This document shows, piece after piece, positions 9,116-16,205 of a DNA stretch of 17,430 nucleotides. The DNA lies in the NCBI GenBank assembly GCA_026692885.1, contig JAPLNJ010000479.1, positions 1 through 17,430 of the forward strand, read 5' to 3'. Both the position numbers and the translations under genes were made by a program. The notes beneath the pieces were generated by a model. That model searched no databases. It was not told the DNA's origin and was given only the letters and a program-made list of their open reading frames with translations. How positions within the stretch are numbered: the stretch's first letter is position 1; every line of letters begins with the position of its first letter. The stretch comes from Planctomycetota bacterium. GTDB lineage: Bacteria > Planctomycetota > Planctomycetia > Pirellulales > Pirellulaceae.

Positions 9116-10210
9116 CTACTCGCCGCCTTCGTCAGCGGCAGGTGCGGATTTCGGTAACAAGGCTTCGCCGCCACCCGCCGCGAGCACCTTTTGCTTGAGC
9201 TCCTCCGTCACGGCGGGATTCTCCACGAGGTACGCGCGGGCTTTTTCCTTGCCTTGGCCCAGATGGGCGTCGTTGTACTTGAACCAAGCACCGCTGCGAA
9301 TCACGATCTTGTGGAGCATGGCCAAATCCAGCACATCGCCTTCGTAACTGATTCCGCAGGTGTGCATCATGTCGAATTCCGCCACGCGAAACGGCGGCGC
9401 GACCTTATTCTTGACCACCTTGGCCCGGACCCGTTGGCCCACGATTTCTTCGCCGTCTTTGAGCTGGCCGATACGCCGGACGTCGATGCGGCAAGCGCTG
9501 TAGAACTTCAAGGCCCGACCGCCAGGCGTGGTTTCGGGGCTACCGAACATCACGCCGATTTTCTCGCGGATTTGGTTGATGAAAATCACCGACGTCTTGG
9601 CCTTGGCGATGGCCCCGGTCAGCTTCCGCATCGACTGGCTCATCAGCCGAGCTTGCAGGCCCACGTGCGAGTCACCGATCTCGCCCTCCAATTCCGCCCT
9701 GGGAACCAAGGCCGCCACCGAGTCCACGATGATCAGATCGACCGCGTTGGACTTGATCAGCATCTCGGCGATTTGCATGGCTTCTTCGCCGCTGGCCGGT
9801 TGGCTGACCAGTAACGTGTCGAGTTCCACGCCAAGTTTCTTGGCCCAGGTGGGATCGAAGGCATGCTCGGCATCGATAATCGCGGCGATCCCACCCTTCC
9901 TTTGGGCCTGCGCTGCAACATGCAGGGCCAGGGTTGTCTTGCCGCTGGATTCCGGCCCAAACAGCTCGATCACGCGGCCCCGCGGAATGCCCTGCCCACC
10001 GAGCGCGATATCCAGCGACAGACTGCCCGTGGAAATGCCCTCGATCGGACCGCGCCGGTCGGCCCCCAACGCCATGATAGCGCCTTCGCCAAATTGTTTT
10101 TCGATCTGCTGCAGGGCCGTCCGCAGATGGGGGTTGTCGTCCAGGACCGAGGCCCTCATGTTCGCGGTTTCGCCCGTGGTTTTGTCGCTGCTAGCTGATT
10201 TTTTGGCCAT
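9116..10210 (-). CDS. recA: Recombinase RecA
   Basis: ATP-dependent strand-exchange protein (364 aa) that also activates the SOS response through LexA self-cleavage. The Walker A motif GPESSGKT is at 85-92, DAEHAFDP with the catalytic Glu is at 113-120, and the Walker B-like [19 protein letters not shown] is at 159-177. The loop L1 region [16 protein letters not shown] is at 177-192 and the loop L2 region [15 protein letters not shown] at 223-237. The C-terminus is short and acidic (ADEGGE). The start at 10210 (MAKKSASS) gives the usual RecA length; the preceding AAGGCG is a modest ribosome binding site, and the in-frame upstream extension to 10393 shows no RecA homology. The HtrA-type protease gene follows at 11 bp. 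The dnaE2 stop lies 654 bp upstream on the same strand. Confidence 0.99.
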   Translation of the reverse strand: MAKKSASSDKTTGETANMRASVLDDNPHLRTALQQIEKQFGEGAIMALGADRRGPIEGISTGSLSLDIALGGQGIPRGRVIELFGPESSGKTTLALHVAAQAQRKGGIAAIIDAEHAFDPTWAKKLGVELDTLLVSQPASGEEAMQIAEMLIKSNAVDLIIVDSVAALVPRAELEGEIGDSHVGLQARLMSQSMRKLTGAIAKAKTSVIFINQIREKIGVMFGSPETTPGGRALKFYSACRIDVRRIGQLKDGEEIVGQRVRAKVVKNKVAPPFRVAEFDMMHTCGISYEGDVLDLAMLHKIVIRSGAWFKYNDAHLGQGKEKARAYLVENPAVTEELKQKVLAAGGGEALLPKSAPAADEGGE

Positions 10211-10253
10211 GGTGTGCTTCGCCTTAACTGGGGGTGATCGTGGAGTTTGCTCC

Positions 10254-10282
10254 TTTATGGGGTAGTTTCCGGCAACTTGCAA
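10254..10282 (-). promoter_or_regulatory. Candidate recA promoter with palindrome over the -35
   Basis: On the minus strand TTGCAA (10277-10282) is followed after exactly 17 bases by CATAAA (10254-10259); each matches 4 of 6 consensus bases. The -35 lies inside the perfect 10-bp palindrome ACTTGCAAGT (10275-10284), which could bind a regulator. Transcription would start about 40 bases before the recA ATG. This is based on pattern only. Confidence 0.35.
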
Positions 10283-10396
10283 GTGCCGCAACGCCAAAAC
10301 GCCTCGCGAATCAGCTGTCCCAACTGCCTGCGGGAAGCAGCGGCAAGGTCCGAGGCTGTGAAAGAGCCAAATTGGCCGACGATGCTTGCACAAGGT

Positions 10397-10454
10397 GTAG
10401 GGTGGCCTGTGCCCACCAGGTACAAGCAGTTGTGGTGGGCACAGCCCACCCTAC
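10397..10454. repeat. 22-bp inverted repeat (family C)
   Basis: Arms 10397-10418 and 10433-10454 are inverted copies with one mismatch, built on GTAGGGTGG and TGTGCCCACCA, around a 14-base loop. It is a hairpin-type intergenic repeat with no T-run beside it, located roughly 190 bases upstream of recA. Confidence 0.85.
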
Positions 10455-10693
10455 GATTCGTTCACAGCCTCTCACGTCGTGGAGCAACCTGCTGCGGGCC
10501 TGCTAGCTGGCCGCCCGCGGCAAGCGTTTTCGTCCTGATGTTGCCACCTTTCTGTTCAACTACGAGTTTGAGTTGCTGTATTGTTTACGGAAGTTGGACG
10601 GCAAAGACGGTGGATGTTCCTGGTTTTCTCGCCCCGAATGGGCCAAACAAATCAGCCCAGTTGGCGAGTGCTTTGTCAGGGCTAAGATCGTGC

Positions 10694-10797
10694 GTTGTGA
10701 GCGGCAAGGCGCTAGCCGCCGGTGGATTGGGTTGTGAGCGGCAAGGCGCTAGCCGCCGGTGGCGTTCGGAACCGGCGGCTAGCGCCTTGCCGCTCAC
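10694..10797. repeat. Cluster of two direct and one inverted 27-bp repeat (family D)
   Basis: The unit GTGAGCGGCAAGGCGCTAGC plus CGCCGGT occurs in direct orientation beginning at 10697 and at 10734, within 32-bp identical copies 10694-10725 and 10731-10762 (37-bp period). It occurs again inverted at 10771-10797. The inverted copy can pair with either direct copy. Each unit also carries a small internal hairpin around GCGCTAGC. It lies just downstream of the dnaE2 stop. Confidence 0.88.
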
Positions 10798-10864
10798 GCA
10801 TCGCGCCGCCAACTCGGGGCGAGGGAGCGATTTTCGGCCGAGCTCGAGCCTCTGCTGGACGGGT

Positions 10865-13800
10865 TCACCGGAAATCCCGCGACTGGATCAGCTGAGCCAG
10901 CTCGTCGTGCAGGTCTTGGACGTGCTGTACGACGACGTGAATCACACCGTGGCGACTTTCCAGTTTGCCCCGCACGAGCCAGGCGTTGGAATGCCGGGTC
11001 ACCTGGTGAAATCGCTCCCAAATTTTGATCTGCACAACCAGATTGGCGATGCCCGTCTCGTCCTCCAACGTCACAAACGTGATGCCCTTGCCCGTGCTGG
11101 GACGCTGGCGGAGGATGACCAACCCCGCGACCTTCACCGGGCGATTGTGAGGCACCTCTGCCAGGCTCGCGGCGGTCTTGACGCCCAGCTTCTGCAATTG
11201 GTCCCGGTAAAACGACACCGGATGCGGCCGCAACGACAAGCCCGTGGTCTGGTAGTCGGCCAACACTTCCTCCTGAACCGTGGTCGTCGGCAAATCGGCC
11301 GACGGTTCGTTAAACGTCTCGATACCTTCCCACAACGGCCAGGTTTGGGAACTCCGTTTCTGCGAAAGGGATCCCCACAGAGCCTGTCGGCGGTCGCAGC
11401 CCAAAGAACAGAACGCATCGGCTTCGGCCAACTTGCTGAGCGAGACCTGAAACAAGCCGGTCCGCTGCGCCAAGTCGTCGATCGAGCGGTACGGCCCTGC
11501 GGCCCGGCCGCGGACGATGGCCTCGGCCTCCTTGAGCGACAGGCCGCGAATCAATCGCAAGCCCATGCGCAACACACGTTCGCCTTCCAGCGTGCAGTCC
11601 CAGTTACTGGTGTTCACGTCGACCGGGCGCACTTCCACACCGTGCTGGCGCGCGTCGCGGATCAACTGGGCCGGAGCGTAAAAGCCCATTGGCTGACTGT
11701 TGAGAATCGCGGCGGCGAATGCGGCCGGGTAATAGTGTTTCAGGTAGGCCGAGACGTACACCAACAGGGCAAAGCTGGCGGCGTGCGACTCCGGGAATCC
11801 GTATTCGCCGAAGCCGCGAATCTGCTGGAACACGCGTTGCGCGAACTCCTCGGCCAGTCCGCGATCCCGCATCCCGTCCAGCAACTTCTGGCGGAATTGT
11901 TCGATCGGACCGTTGCGGCGCCACGCGCCCATCGCGCGCCGCAATTGGTCGGCTTCCCCGGGTGTGAAACCGGCGGCGACCACGGCCAGCTTCATGACCT
12001 GCTCCTGGAAAATTGGCACCCCCAACGTCTTCTGCAACACCTTCCGAATCGCCTCGTTCGGATAAGTGACCGGCTCTTCGCCGGCGCGGCGGCGCAAGTA
12101 GGGATGCACCATCTGGCCCTGGATCGGGCCGGGCCGGACGATAGCCACTTCGATGACCAAGTCGTAATAGCAGCGCGGCCGCAACCGGGGCAGCATCGCC
12201 ATCTGGGCACGACTTTCGATCTGGAACACGCCCATTGTGTCGGCGGCGCAGAGCATGTCGTATACCTGCGAATCGCCCGGCGGGATCGTCGCCAGAGTCA
12301 GCGTCTGACCGTCGGTCTGCTCGATCAGCTGAAAGCACTTGCGAATCGCGGTCAGCATGCCCAACGACAGGCAATCAATTTTCAGGATGCCCAATTCCTC
12401 CAAGTCGTCCTTGTCCCATTCCACCACCGTGCGGTCCGGCATGGCGGCGTTTTCGATTGGCACCAGTTCGCACAACGGCCCGCGCGTGATCACCATCCCG
12501 CCCACATGCTGGGACAGGTGCCGGGGAAAGCCGCTCAGTTCCGTGGCCAAGTACACCAGTCGCCGGCCGAGCTCCGAAGCGGTGTCGAGGCCCATCTGAC
12601 TGACCCGCTGCTCCAACTCCAAGGTCTGCTCCGCATCGCCGCCCAGATTCTTAGCCAGCCGGTCCAGGCAATCCAGCGACAAGCCCAAGGCCTTGCCCAC
12701 TTCGCGCACCGCCGAACGGGTGCGGTAGGTGATTACTGCGGCGACCAGTCCGGCCCGCTCGCGTCCGTATTTCTGATACAGGTACTGGAGCACCTCTTCG
12801 CGGCGTTCGTGTTCGAAATCCACGTCGATGTCCGGCGCCTCGTTCCGTTCGCGGCTGATGAACCGCTCGAACAGCAGATCCACACGATCCGGATCGACGG
12901 CCGTGATCTCCAGGCAATAACAGACAGCCGAATTGGCCGCCGACCCGCGGCCTTGGCACAGGATGCCGCACGAACGGGCAAACCGCACCAAGTCCCAGAC
13001 CGTCAGGAAATAGGCTTCGTAACGCAGCTCGGCGATCAGTTGCAACTCGTGCTGCAAGAGCCGCAATACTTTTTCCGGAAGGCCGTGGGGATAACGCCGA
13101 CGGGCGCCTTGCCAGGTCAACTGCTCCAGATATTGCGCGGGGTTGACGCCCGGTGGCGCCAGTTCCAGCGGATACTCGTAACGCAGTTCGTCCAGGGAGA
13201 ACGTGCAGCGAGCGGCGATTTCCGCGGTCCGTTGGAGGGCCTGCGGCAGGCGTGCGAACAGGGCCGCGAGCTCATCCGGCGTTTTTAGGTGCCGTTGCGC
13301 GTTGGGAAACAGCAGATGTCCGGCCTCGGCCACGGTGACGCCGTGTCGGATCGCGGTCAACACATGCTGCAGCGGCTGGCGAGCCGGCACGTGGTAGTAG
13401 ACGTCGCCCGCGGCCACCAGCGGTACTTGCGTCGCTTGCGACAGCCGCCGCAGCCGTTCGAGTTGATACTCATCATTCGGGCCGCAGTGGAATTCTGCGA
13501 GCAAATAGCAGCGGTCGGAAAACAACTCGCGGTAGCGGTGGAGGTGCTCCGTAAGATCACCATCCTCCGCTTCCTGGTTGCTAAGGAACGGCCGAGAAAT
13601 AACTCCGGCATTTGCCGTTTCGCCCCTCACCCCAACCCTCTCCCCGGAGTGCCGGGACGAGGGAGCTATGGTTGGGCAGTGCATCAGCACGCCGGCCAAC
13701 AACCCGTCGGCATGTTCGGCCAGATCGTCCCAAGTCAGTTCGCATTTCCCTTTCTCGGCCCGCCGCCGCCCGCGCGTGATCAGCCGTGACAAACGGCCAT

Positions 13801-14053
13801 ACGCGGCCCGGTCGGTCGCCCACAACACCACCGGCGGCGCATCGCAAGGTGTAATTTCCGCGCCGATGATCAGCGGCAGGCCAGTCTGCTTCGCCGCCGC
13901 ATGCGCTCGGACCACGCCCGCCAGGCTGTTGACGTCCGTAATCGCCAGCGCGGCATAGCCCAGTTCCGCCGCGCGTTGCACGAGTTCCTCGGCATGCGAC
14001 GCGCCCTGCAGGAAGGAGAAGTTCGTTTTGCAGTGAAGTTCGGCATATCTCAT
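10865..14053 (-). CDS. dnaE2: Error-prone DNA polymerase III alpha-type subunit DnaE2
   Basis: Replicative-type C-family polymerase (1062 aa) that in known systems works with ImuA and ImuB in damage-induced mutagenesis. The N-terminal PHP domain begins YAELHCKTNFSFLQGASHAE, the typical DnaE2 opening. The palm has PDIDVDF with catalytic D410 and D412 and the third Asp D560 in LGILKIDCLSLGML. A C-terminal OB-fold region (about 973-1050) includes VKVAGLVILRQRP. The start at 14053 follows AAGGA at 7 bases. The in-frame extension to 14104 only translates an upstream palindromic repeat, so I reject it. An extra segment of roughly 40 residues (about 124-163) sits in the PHP region, and residues 130-145 of it are encoded by an intergenic-type repeat. 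It is third in the imuA-imuB-dnaE2 order but separated from imuB by 433 bp of repeats. Confidence 0.97.
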   Translation of the reverse strand: MRYAELHCKTNFSFLQGASHAEELVQRAAELGYAALAITDVNSLAGVVRAHAAAKQTGLPLIIGAEITPCDAPPVVLWATDRAAYGRLSRLITRGRRRAEKGKCELTWDDLAEHADGLLAGVLMHCPTIAPSSRHSGERVGVRGETANAGVISRPFLSNQEAEDGDLTEHLHRYRELFSDRCYLLAEFHCGPNDEYQLERLRRLSQATQVPLVAAGDVYYHVPARQPLQHVLTAIRHGVTVAEAGHLLFPNAQRHLKTPDELAALFARLPQALQRTAEIAARCTFSLDELRYEYPLELAPPGVNPAQYLEQLTWQGARRRYPHGLPEKVLRLLQHELQLIAELRYEAYFLTVWDLVRFARSCGILCQGRGSAANSAVCYCLEITAVDPDRVDLLFERFISRERNEAPDIDVDFEHERREEVLQYLYQKYGRERAGLVAAVITYRTRSAVREVGKALGLSLDCLDRLAKNLGGDAEQTLELEQRVSQMGLDTASELGRRLVYLATELSGFPRHLSQHVGGMVITRGPLCELVPIENAAMPDRTVVEWDKDDLEELGILKIDCLSLGMLTAIRKCFQLIEQTDGQTLTLATIPPGDSQVYDMLCAADTMGVFQIESRAQMAMLPRLRPRCYYDLVIEVAIVRPGPIQGQMVHPYLRRRAGEEPVTYPNEAIRKVLQKTLGVPIFQEQVMKLAVVAAGFTPGEADQLRRAMGAWRRNGPIEQFRQKLLDGMRDRGLAEEFAQRVFQQIRGFGEYGFPESHAASFALLVYVSAYLKHYYPAAFAAAILNSQPMGFYAPAQLIRDARQHGVEVRPVDVNTSNWDCTLEGERVLRMGLRLIRGLSLKEAEAIVRGRAAGPYRSIDDLAQRTGLFQVSLSKLAEADAFCSLGCDRRQALWGSLSQKRSSQTWPLWEGIETFNEPSADLPTTTVQEEVLADYQTTGLSLRPHPVSFYRDQLQKLGVKTAASLAEVPHNRPVKVAGLVILRQRPSTGKGITFVTLEDETGIANLVVQIKIWERFHQVTRHSNAWLVRGKLESRHGVIHVVVQHVQDLHDELAQLIQSRDFR
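13619..13666. repeat. Palindromic repeat (family E) read in frame inside dnaE2
   Basis: The DNA carries TCGCCCCTCACCCC (13620-13633), identical to 17209-17222, and AACCCTCTCCC (13634-13644), identical to 17387-17397, both in non-coding DNA at the right end. An imperfect inverted partner, CCGGGACGAGGG, follows at 13652-13663. It encodes DnaE2 residues 130-145 (APSSRHSGERVGVRGE), a low-complexity stretch unlike its surroundings, and does not break the frame. Confidence 0.75.
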
Positions 14054-14073
14054 CGCGAATCCTTGTTCCCGAT

Positions 14074-14475
14074 TCTCGTTCCCACGCTCTGCGTGGGAAC
14101 GCAAGTACGGACGCTCCGCGTCGCAGCACTAGCACCAAACGGTTCTTCACGGTGGGAGTGTCAATAATGAGGTTTAACGTTGCCACCTGGACGGGGCTTG
14201 CCGCGAGGGCTCAGACGTACAGAATTCAAAATTGGCGGTTTGGCGACTTTGCCAAGTCAGAGAGGTTTGTCCGCCAATTTTGAATTCTGTACGTCTGAGC
14301 CCTGTCTGGGACCCGGCACTGCGGAATCGCAAAATGTCAAACTTAATGCGAATCACCTGAAAACCCGTTTGGTGCTAGTGCGTCTTGCCAACGTATGCGT
14401 TTTGCCAACGACGGAATGTCGTCAGGGACGCGGAGCGTCCGGGGATGCGTTCCCACGCAGAGCGTGGGAACGAGA
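14074..14475. repeat. 402-bp nested palindromic element (family A shell around family F core)
   Basis: Four concentric inverted pairs are visible. The outer 30-bp arms 14074-14103 / 14446-14475 are perfect and are family A hairpins (GTTCCCACGC-TCT-GCGTGGGAAC). Next come 14-bp perfect arms 14109-14122 / 14427-14440 (GGACGCTCCGCGTC), then 17-bp perfect arms 14126-14142 / 14365-14381 (CACTAGCACCAAACGG). At the centre are 33-bp perfect arms 14206-14238 / 14271-14303. The two outermost layers repeat the plan of the 112-bp element at 2723-2834; the centre is extra. Confidence 0.9.
14206..14303. repeat. 33-bp perfect inverted repeat, AT-richer core (family F)
   Basis: Arms 14206-14238 and 14271-14303 pair perfectly over 33 bp around a 32-base loop. 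The arms contain CAGACGTACAGAATTC followed by AAAATTGGCGG and are AT-richer than the surrounding DNA. Weaker similarity between flanks (14160-14200 against the complement of 14304-14345) suggests a longer, decayed palindrome. I see no transposase. Confidence 0.88.
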
Positions 14476-14486
14476 ACGAAATTCGA

Positions 14487-16205
14487 TCATTCAAAAATGC
14501 CGTGTACAAACCACTGCTGATCTTGGAGTCTGTGGAACAACCAGAAACGCTGGCCGGCTTCGGTCTCTACACGATAGTAGTCCCGCCGGGACGAAGGACC
14601 ACGCCACCAGCCGGTCTCGATCCGCTCGGGTCCGAACGAGCGGACCACACGATACGGCCGGCCCTGGTAATGGAATACGGCTGGAGGCCGGTCCAGGGCC
14701 AGTCCCATCACGTCGATCGGCTGCGGCGGATCCAACAGCCACAGCGGCCGGAGCAGCGGCCCGAACGGAGCACAGGCCGCCGGACTGCCGGGACCGGATT
14801 CCGTCCGACGGCCGGAACCTCCGGATAACTCGTCTCCCGCCAGCGGCACGTAGCGGTACGCGAGTTCCACCTGGGCTTCGGCCTGTAACTGCGGACGCAC
14901 CACACGCTGACGGCCTAGACGGCTGCTGGCACGTTCGATGAAGGCGGCCAACTTTTTCGGGTCGCCGGGGGTCGGACAAACGAACAGTTCGACTTGACGG
15001 GTTTCCAGCGGCCCGGTCGCAATCGCGACGACACGGATTTCTTCCACGACGTCAGGCAGCGTCAACCGGTCCAGCTGCAACTGGAGCAAGGACATCCAAT
15101 GCTGCGAATCCGTCGCGGGCTGGAACAAGCCGACCGACAGGATCAATGGCGAGCGCTGTGGACAGACCAGCCGGCATTCCAACTGCAACACGCCTTGCTG
15201 TTGCTGAACCAGTTGCTGCGCCAGTTGCGTCAGCAAGTGCCGCAACACGTGTTCCAGCGTCTCCCGATGCGTCGTCGGCGATTCCAACAACCACTGTACC
15301 TGCCAGTCGGGAGTCGTGGGCTGAGACATGATGACCTCGGCGGCGGTGCCCTCCAGCTGATCGAGGCTTCTGACCAGGCTGGCCCCGAAGCGGGTCGTCA
15401 GACTGCCACGCGGCAACCGCCGCAACTGTCCGAGCCGAGCGATCCCCAGCCGTGCCAGTTGTTGTTCCGTCCGCTCAGACAACCGCAACGCCGCCACGGG
15501 CAAGCGATCCAACACCTCGCCTCCTCCCGGCGGCACGAGGGTGTACCACGAGGCCCCCGTATTGGCCTCGTGAACGTCAGACATCCCGGTTGCAAACCGG
15601 GCCACGGCCCAAGCGGCGCTGGCCGTATCGGCGATCGCCACGCGAACGTCCCAGCCGCAGTGGCGACAGGCCGCTACGACGCGGCGGGCGAAGGACTCTT
15701 CGCCACCGAACAACGGAAGCACTCCGCCCACGTCCAGCAGCAAGCTGTCCGGCTCGTCCGTTGGGTCCACACCCACCAACGGGCTGAACTGCTGGCACCA
15801 CTCGGCCAGTTCGCTCAAGACCTGGCGGTCGCCCGACGCATCGTGGAGTTCGAACTGCGGAGGCTGGCGAGAAGAGCGGCCGGTACCGTTCGGGTTCCTA
15901 CGAGGTAGGCCGCACACTCCGTGTGCGGATATCGGCACACGGAGTGTACCGGCTACTTTGTGTGCGACACGTGTTTCTTCGCCAGCCCTTGGTGCCGGAT
16001 CGCGTAGCAACGCCTGGGCCTCGGCCAACGGCATACCGGGGCGTACACCTTGGGCCAACGCCAGGATCGAACAGGTTTTCAGCCGGCTGCCGTAGCGCGC
16101 GTGCCGTTCATAAATCACCACCGCCCGCCCCGCAAGTTCCGGTCGGCTGGCGACGAGTCGTTGCACGGGCCAGTTGGGCAGCCAAATCGCGAGTCGCCGT
16201 TGCAT
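14487..16205 (-). CDS. imuB: ImuB, catalytically inactive Y-family polymerase-like protein
   Basis: A 572-aa mutasome hub expected to connect DnaE2 and ImuA to the sliding clamp. The N-terminus MQRRLAIWLPNWPVQRL is typical of ImuB and lacks the catalytic Asp of active Y-family enzymes. The region LLLDVGGVLPLFGGE (155-169) replaces the SxDE active-site motif. A helix-hairpin-helix-like stretch (LARLGIARLGQLRRLPRG) is at about 250-267. A clamp-binding-type motif QVELF is at 404-408. The C-terminus DYYRVETEAGQRFWLFHRL is also characteristic. The start at 16205 has AGGGA at 6 bases, and the gene overlaps the imuA end by 98 bp. Residues 84-104 (VAGTLRVPISAHGVCGLPRRN) are encoded by a palindromic repeat and lie in an unusually long segment before FELHDASGDRQVLSELAEWC. 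It is probably translated from the imuA transcript. Confidence 0.95.
   Translation of the reverse strand: MQRRLAIWLPNWPVQRLVASRPELAGRAVVIYERHARYGSRLKTCSILALAQGVRPGMPLAEAQALLRDPAPRAGEETRVAHKVAGTLRVPISAHGVCGLPRRNPNGTGRSSRQPPQFELHDASGDRQVLSELAEWCQQFSPLVGVDPTDEPDSLLLDVGGVLPLFGGEESFARRVVAACRHCGWDVRVAIADTASAAWAVARFATGMSDVHEANTGASWYTLVPPGGGEVLDRLPVAALRLSERTEQQLARLGIARLGQLRRLPRGSLTTRFGASLVRSLDQLEGTAAEVIMSQPTTPDWQVQWLLESPTTHRETLEHVLRHLLTQLAQQLVQQQQGVLQLECRLVCPQRSPLILSVGLFQPATDSQHWMSLLQLQLDRLTLPDVVEEIRVVAIATGPLETRQVELFVCPTPGDPKKLAAFIERASSRLGRQRVVRPQLQAEAQVELAYRYVPLAGDELSGGSGRRTESGPGSPAACAPFGPLLRPLWLLDPPQPIDVMGLALDRPPAVFHYQGRPYRVVRSFGPERIETGWWRGPSSRRDYYRVETEAGQRFWLFHRLQDQQWFVHGIFE
15905..15956. repeat. 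Palindromic repeat (family B) read in frame inside imuB
   Basis: A 52-bp palindrome centred on GAT|ATC (15930/15931) with 26-bp arms and 4 mismatched pairs. Each arm contains ACACTCCGTGTGC, the same core as the intergenic hairpin at 7483-7543. It encodes most of the segment VAGTLRVPISAHGVCGLPRR. The intergenic copy, read in its corresponding frame, gives the related VVGTLRVPLNADGTRSVP. Confidence 0.88.

Larger units (their letters stand above)
10211..10864. other. Repeat-rich gap between dnaE2 and recA
   Basis: This 654-bp gap holds the candidate recA promoter (10254-10282), an inverted repeat (10397-10454) and a cluster of three 27-bp repeat copies (10694-10797). The intervening sequence (about 10500-10690) contains no gene I recognise. 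Two short minus-strand frames end here, one in [11 protein letters not shown] (stop near 10255) and one in GTSTVFAVQLP (stop near 10585). They could be decayed gene remnants, but neither shows a recognisable domain. Confidence 0.6.
14054..14486. other. imuB-dnaE2 spacer filled by repeats
   Basis: These 433 bp separate the imuB stop from the dnaE2 start. Nearly all of it is the nested palindromic element 14074-14475, so little room remains for an ordinary promoter. The dnaE2 ribosome binding site lies at its left edge. I see no gene here; open frames on both strands are palindrome-derived and contain the same peptide LRRTEFKIGG in each direction. Confidence 0.7.

Noticed and set aside
10255..10449. 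Small gene ending in [14 protein letters not shown] upstream of recA
   Set aside because: It has no clear start signal or domain and spans the family C inverted repeat. At most it is a decayed remnant.
10694..10797. CRISPR array
   Set aside because: There are only two direct copies with a spacer of about 5 bases between the 32-bp units, plus one inverted copy, and no cas genes are nearby.
10247..13288. Plus-strand open frame of 1013 codons
   Set aside because: It lies antisense to dnaE2 and across the repeat-rich gap. Its peptide has no domain and includes translated repeats; dnaE2 on the other strand has full polymerase motifs.
14054..14104. Upstream start for dnaE2 at 14104
   Set aside because: The extra 17 residues translate the arm of a palindromic repeat, and the ATG at 14053 has a good ribosome binding site and the family N-terminus.
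14180..14941. Plus-strand frame of 253 codons in the imuB-dnaE2 spacer
   Set aside because: It translates palindromic repeat DNA and then runs antisense to the conserved C-terminus of imuB.
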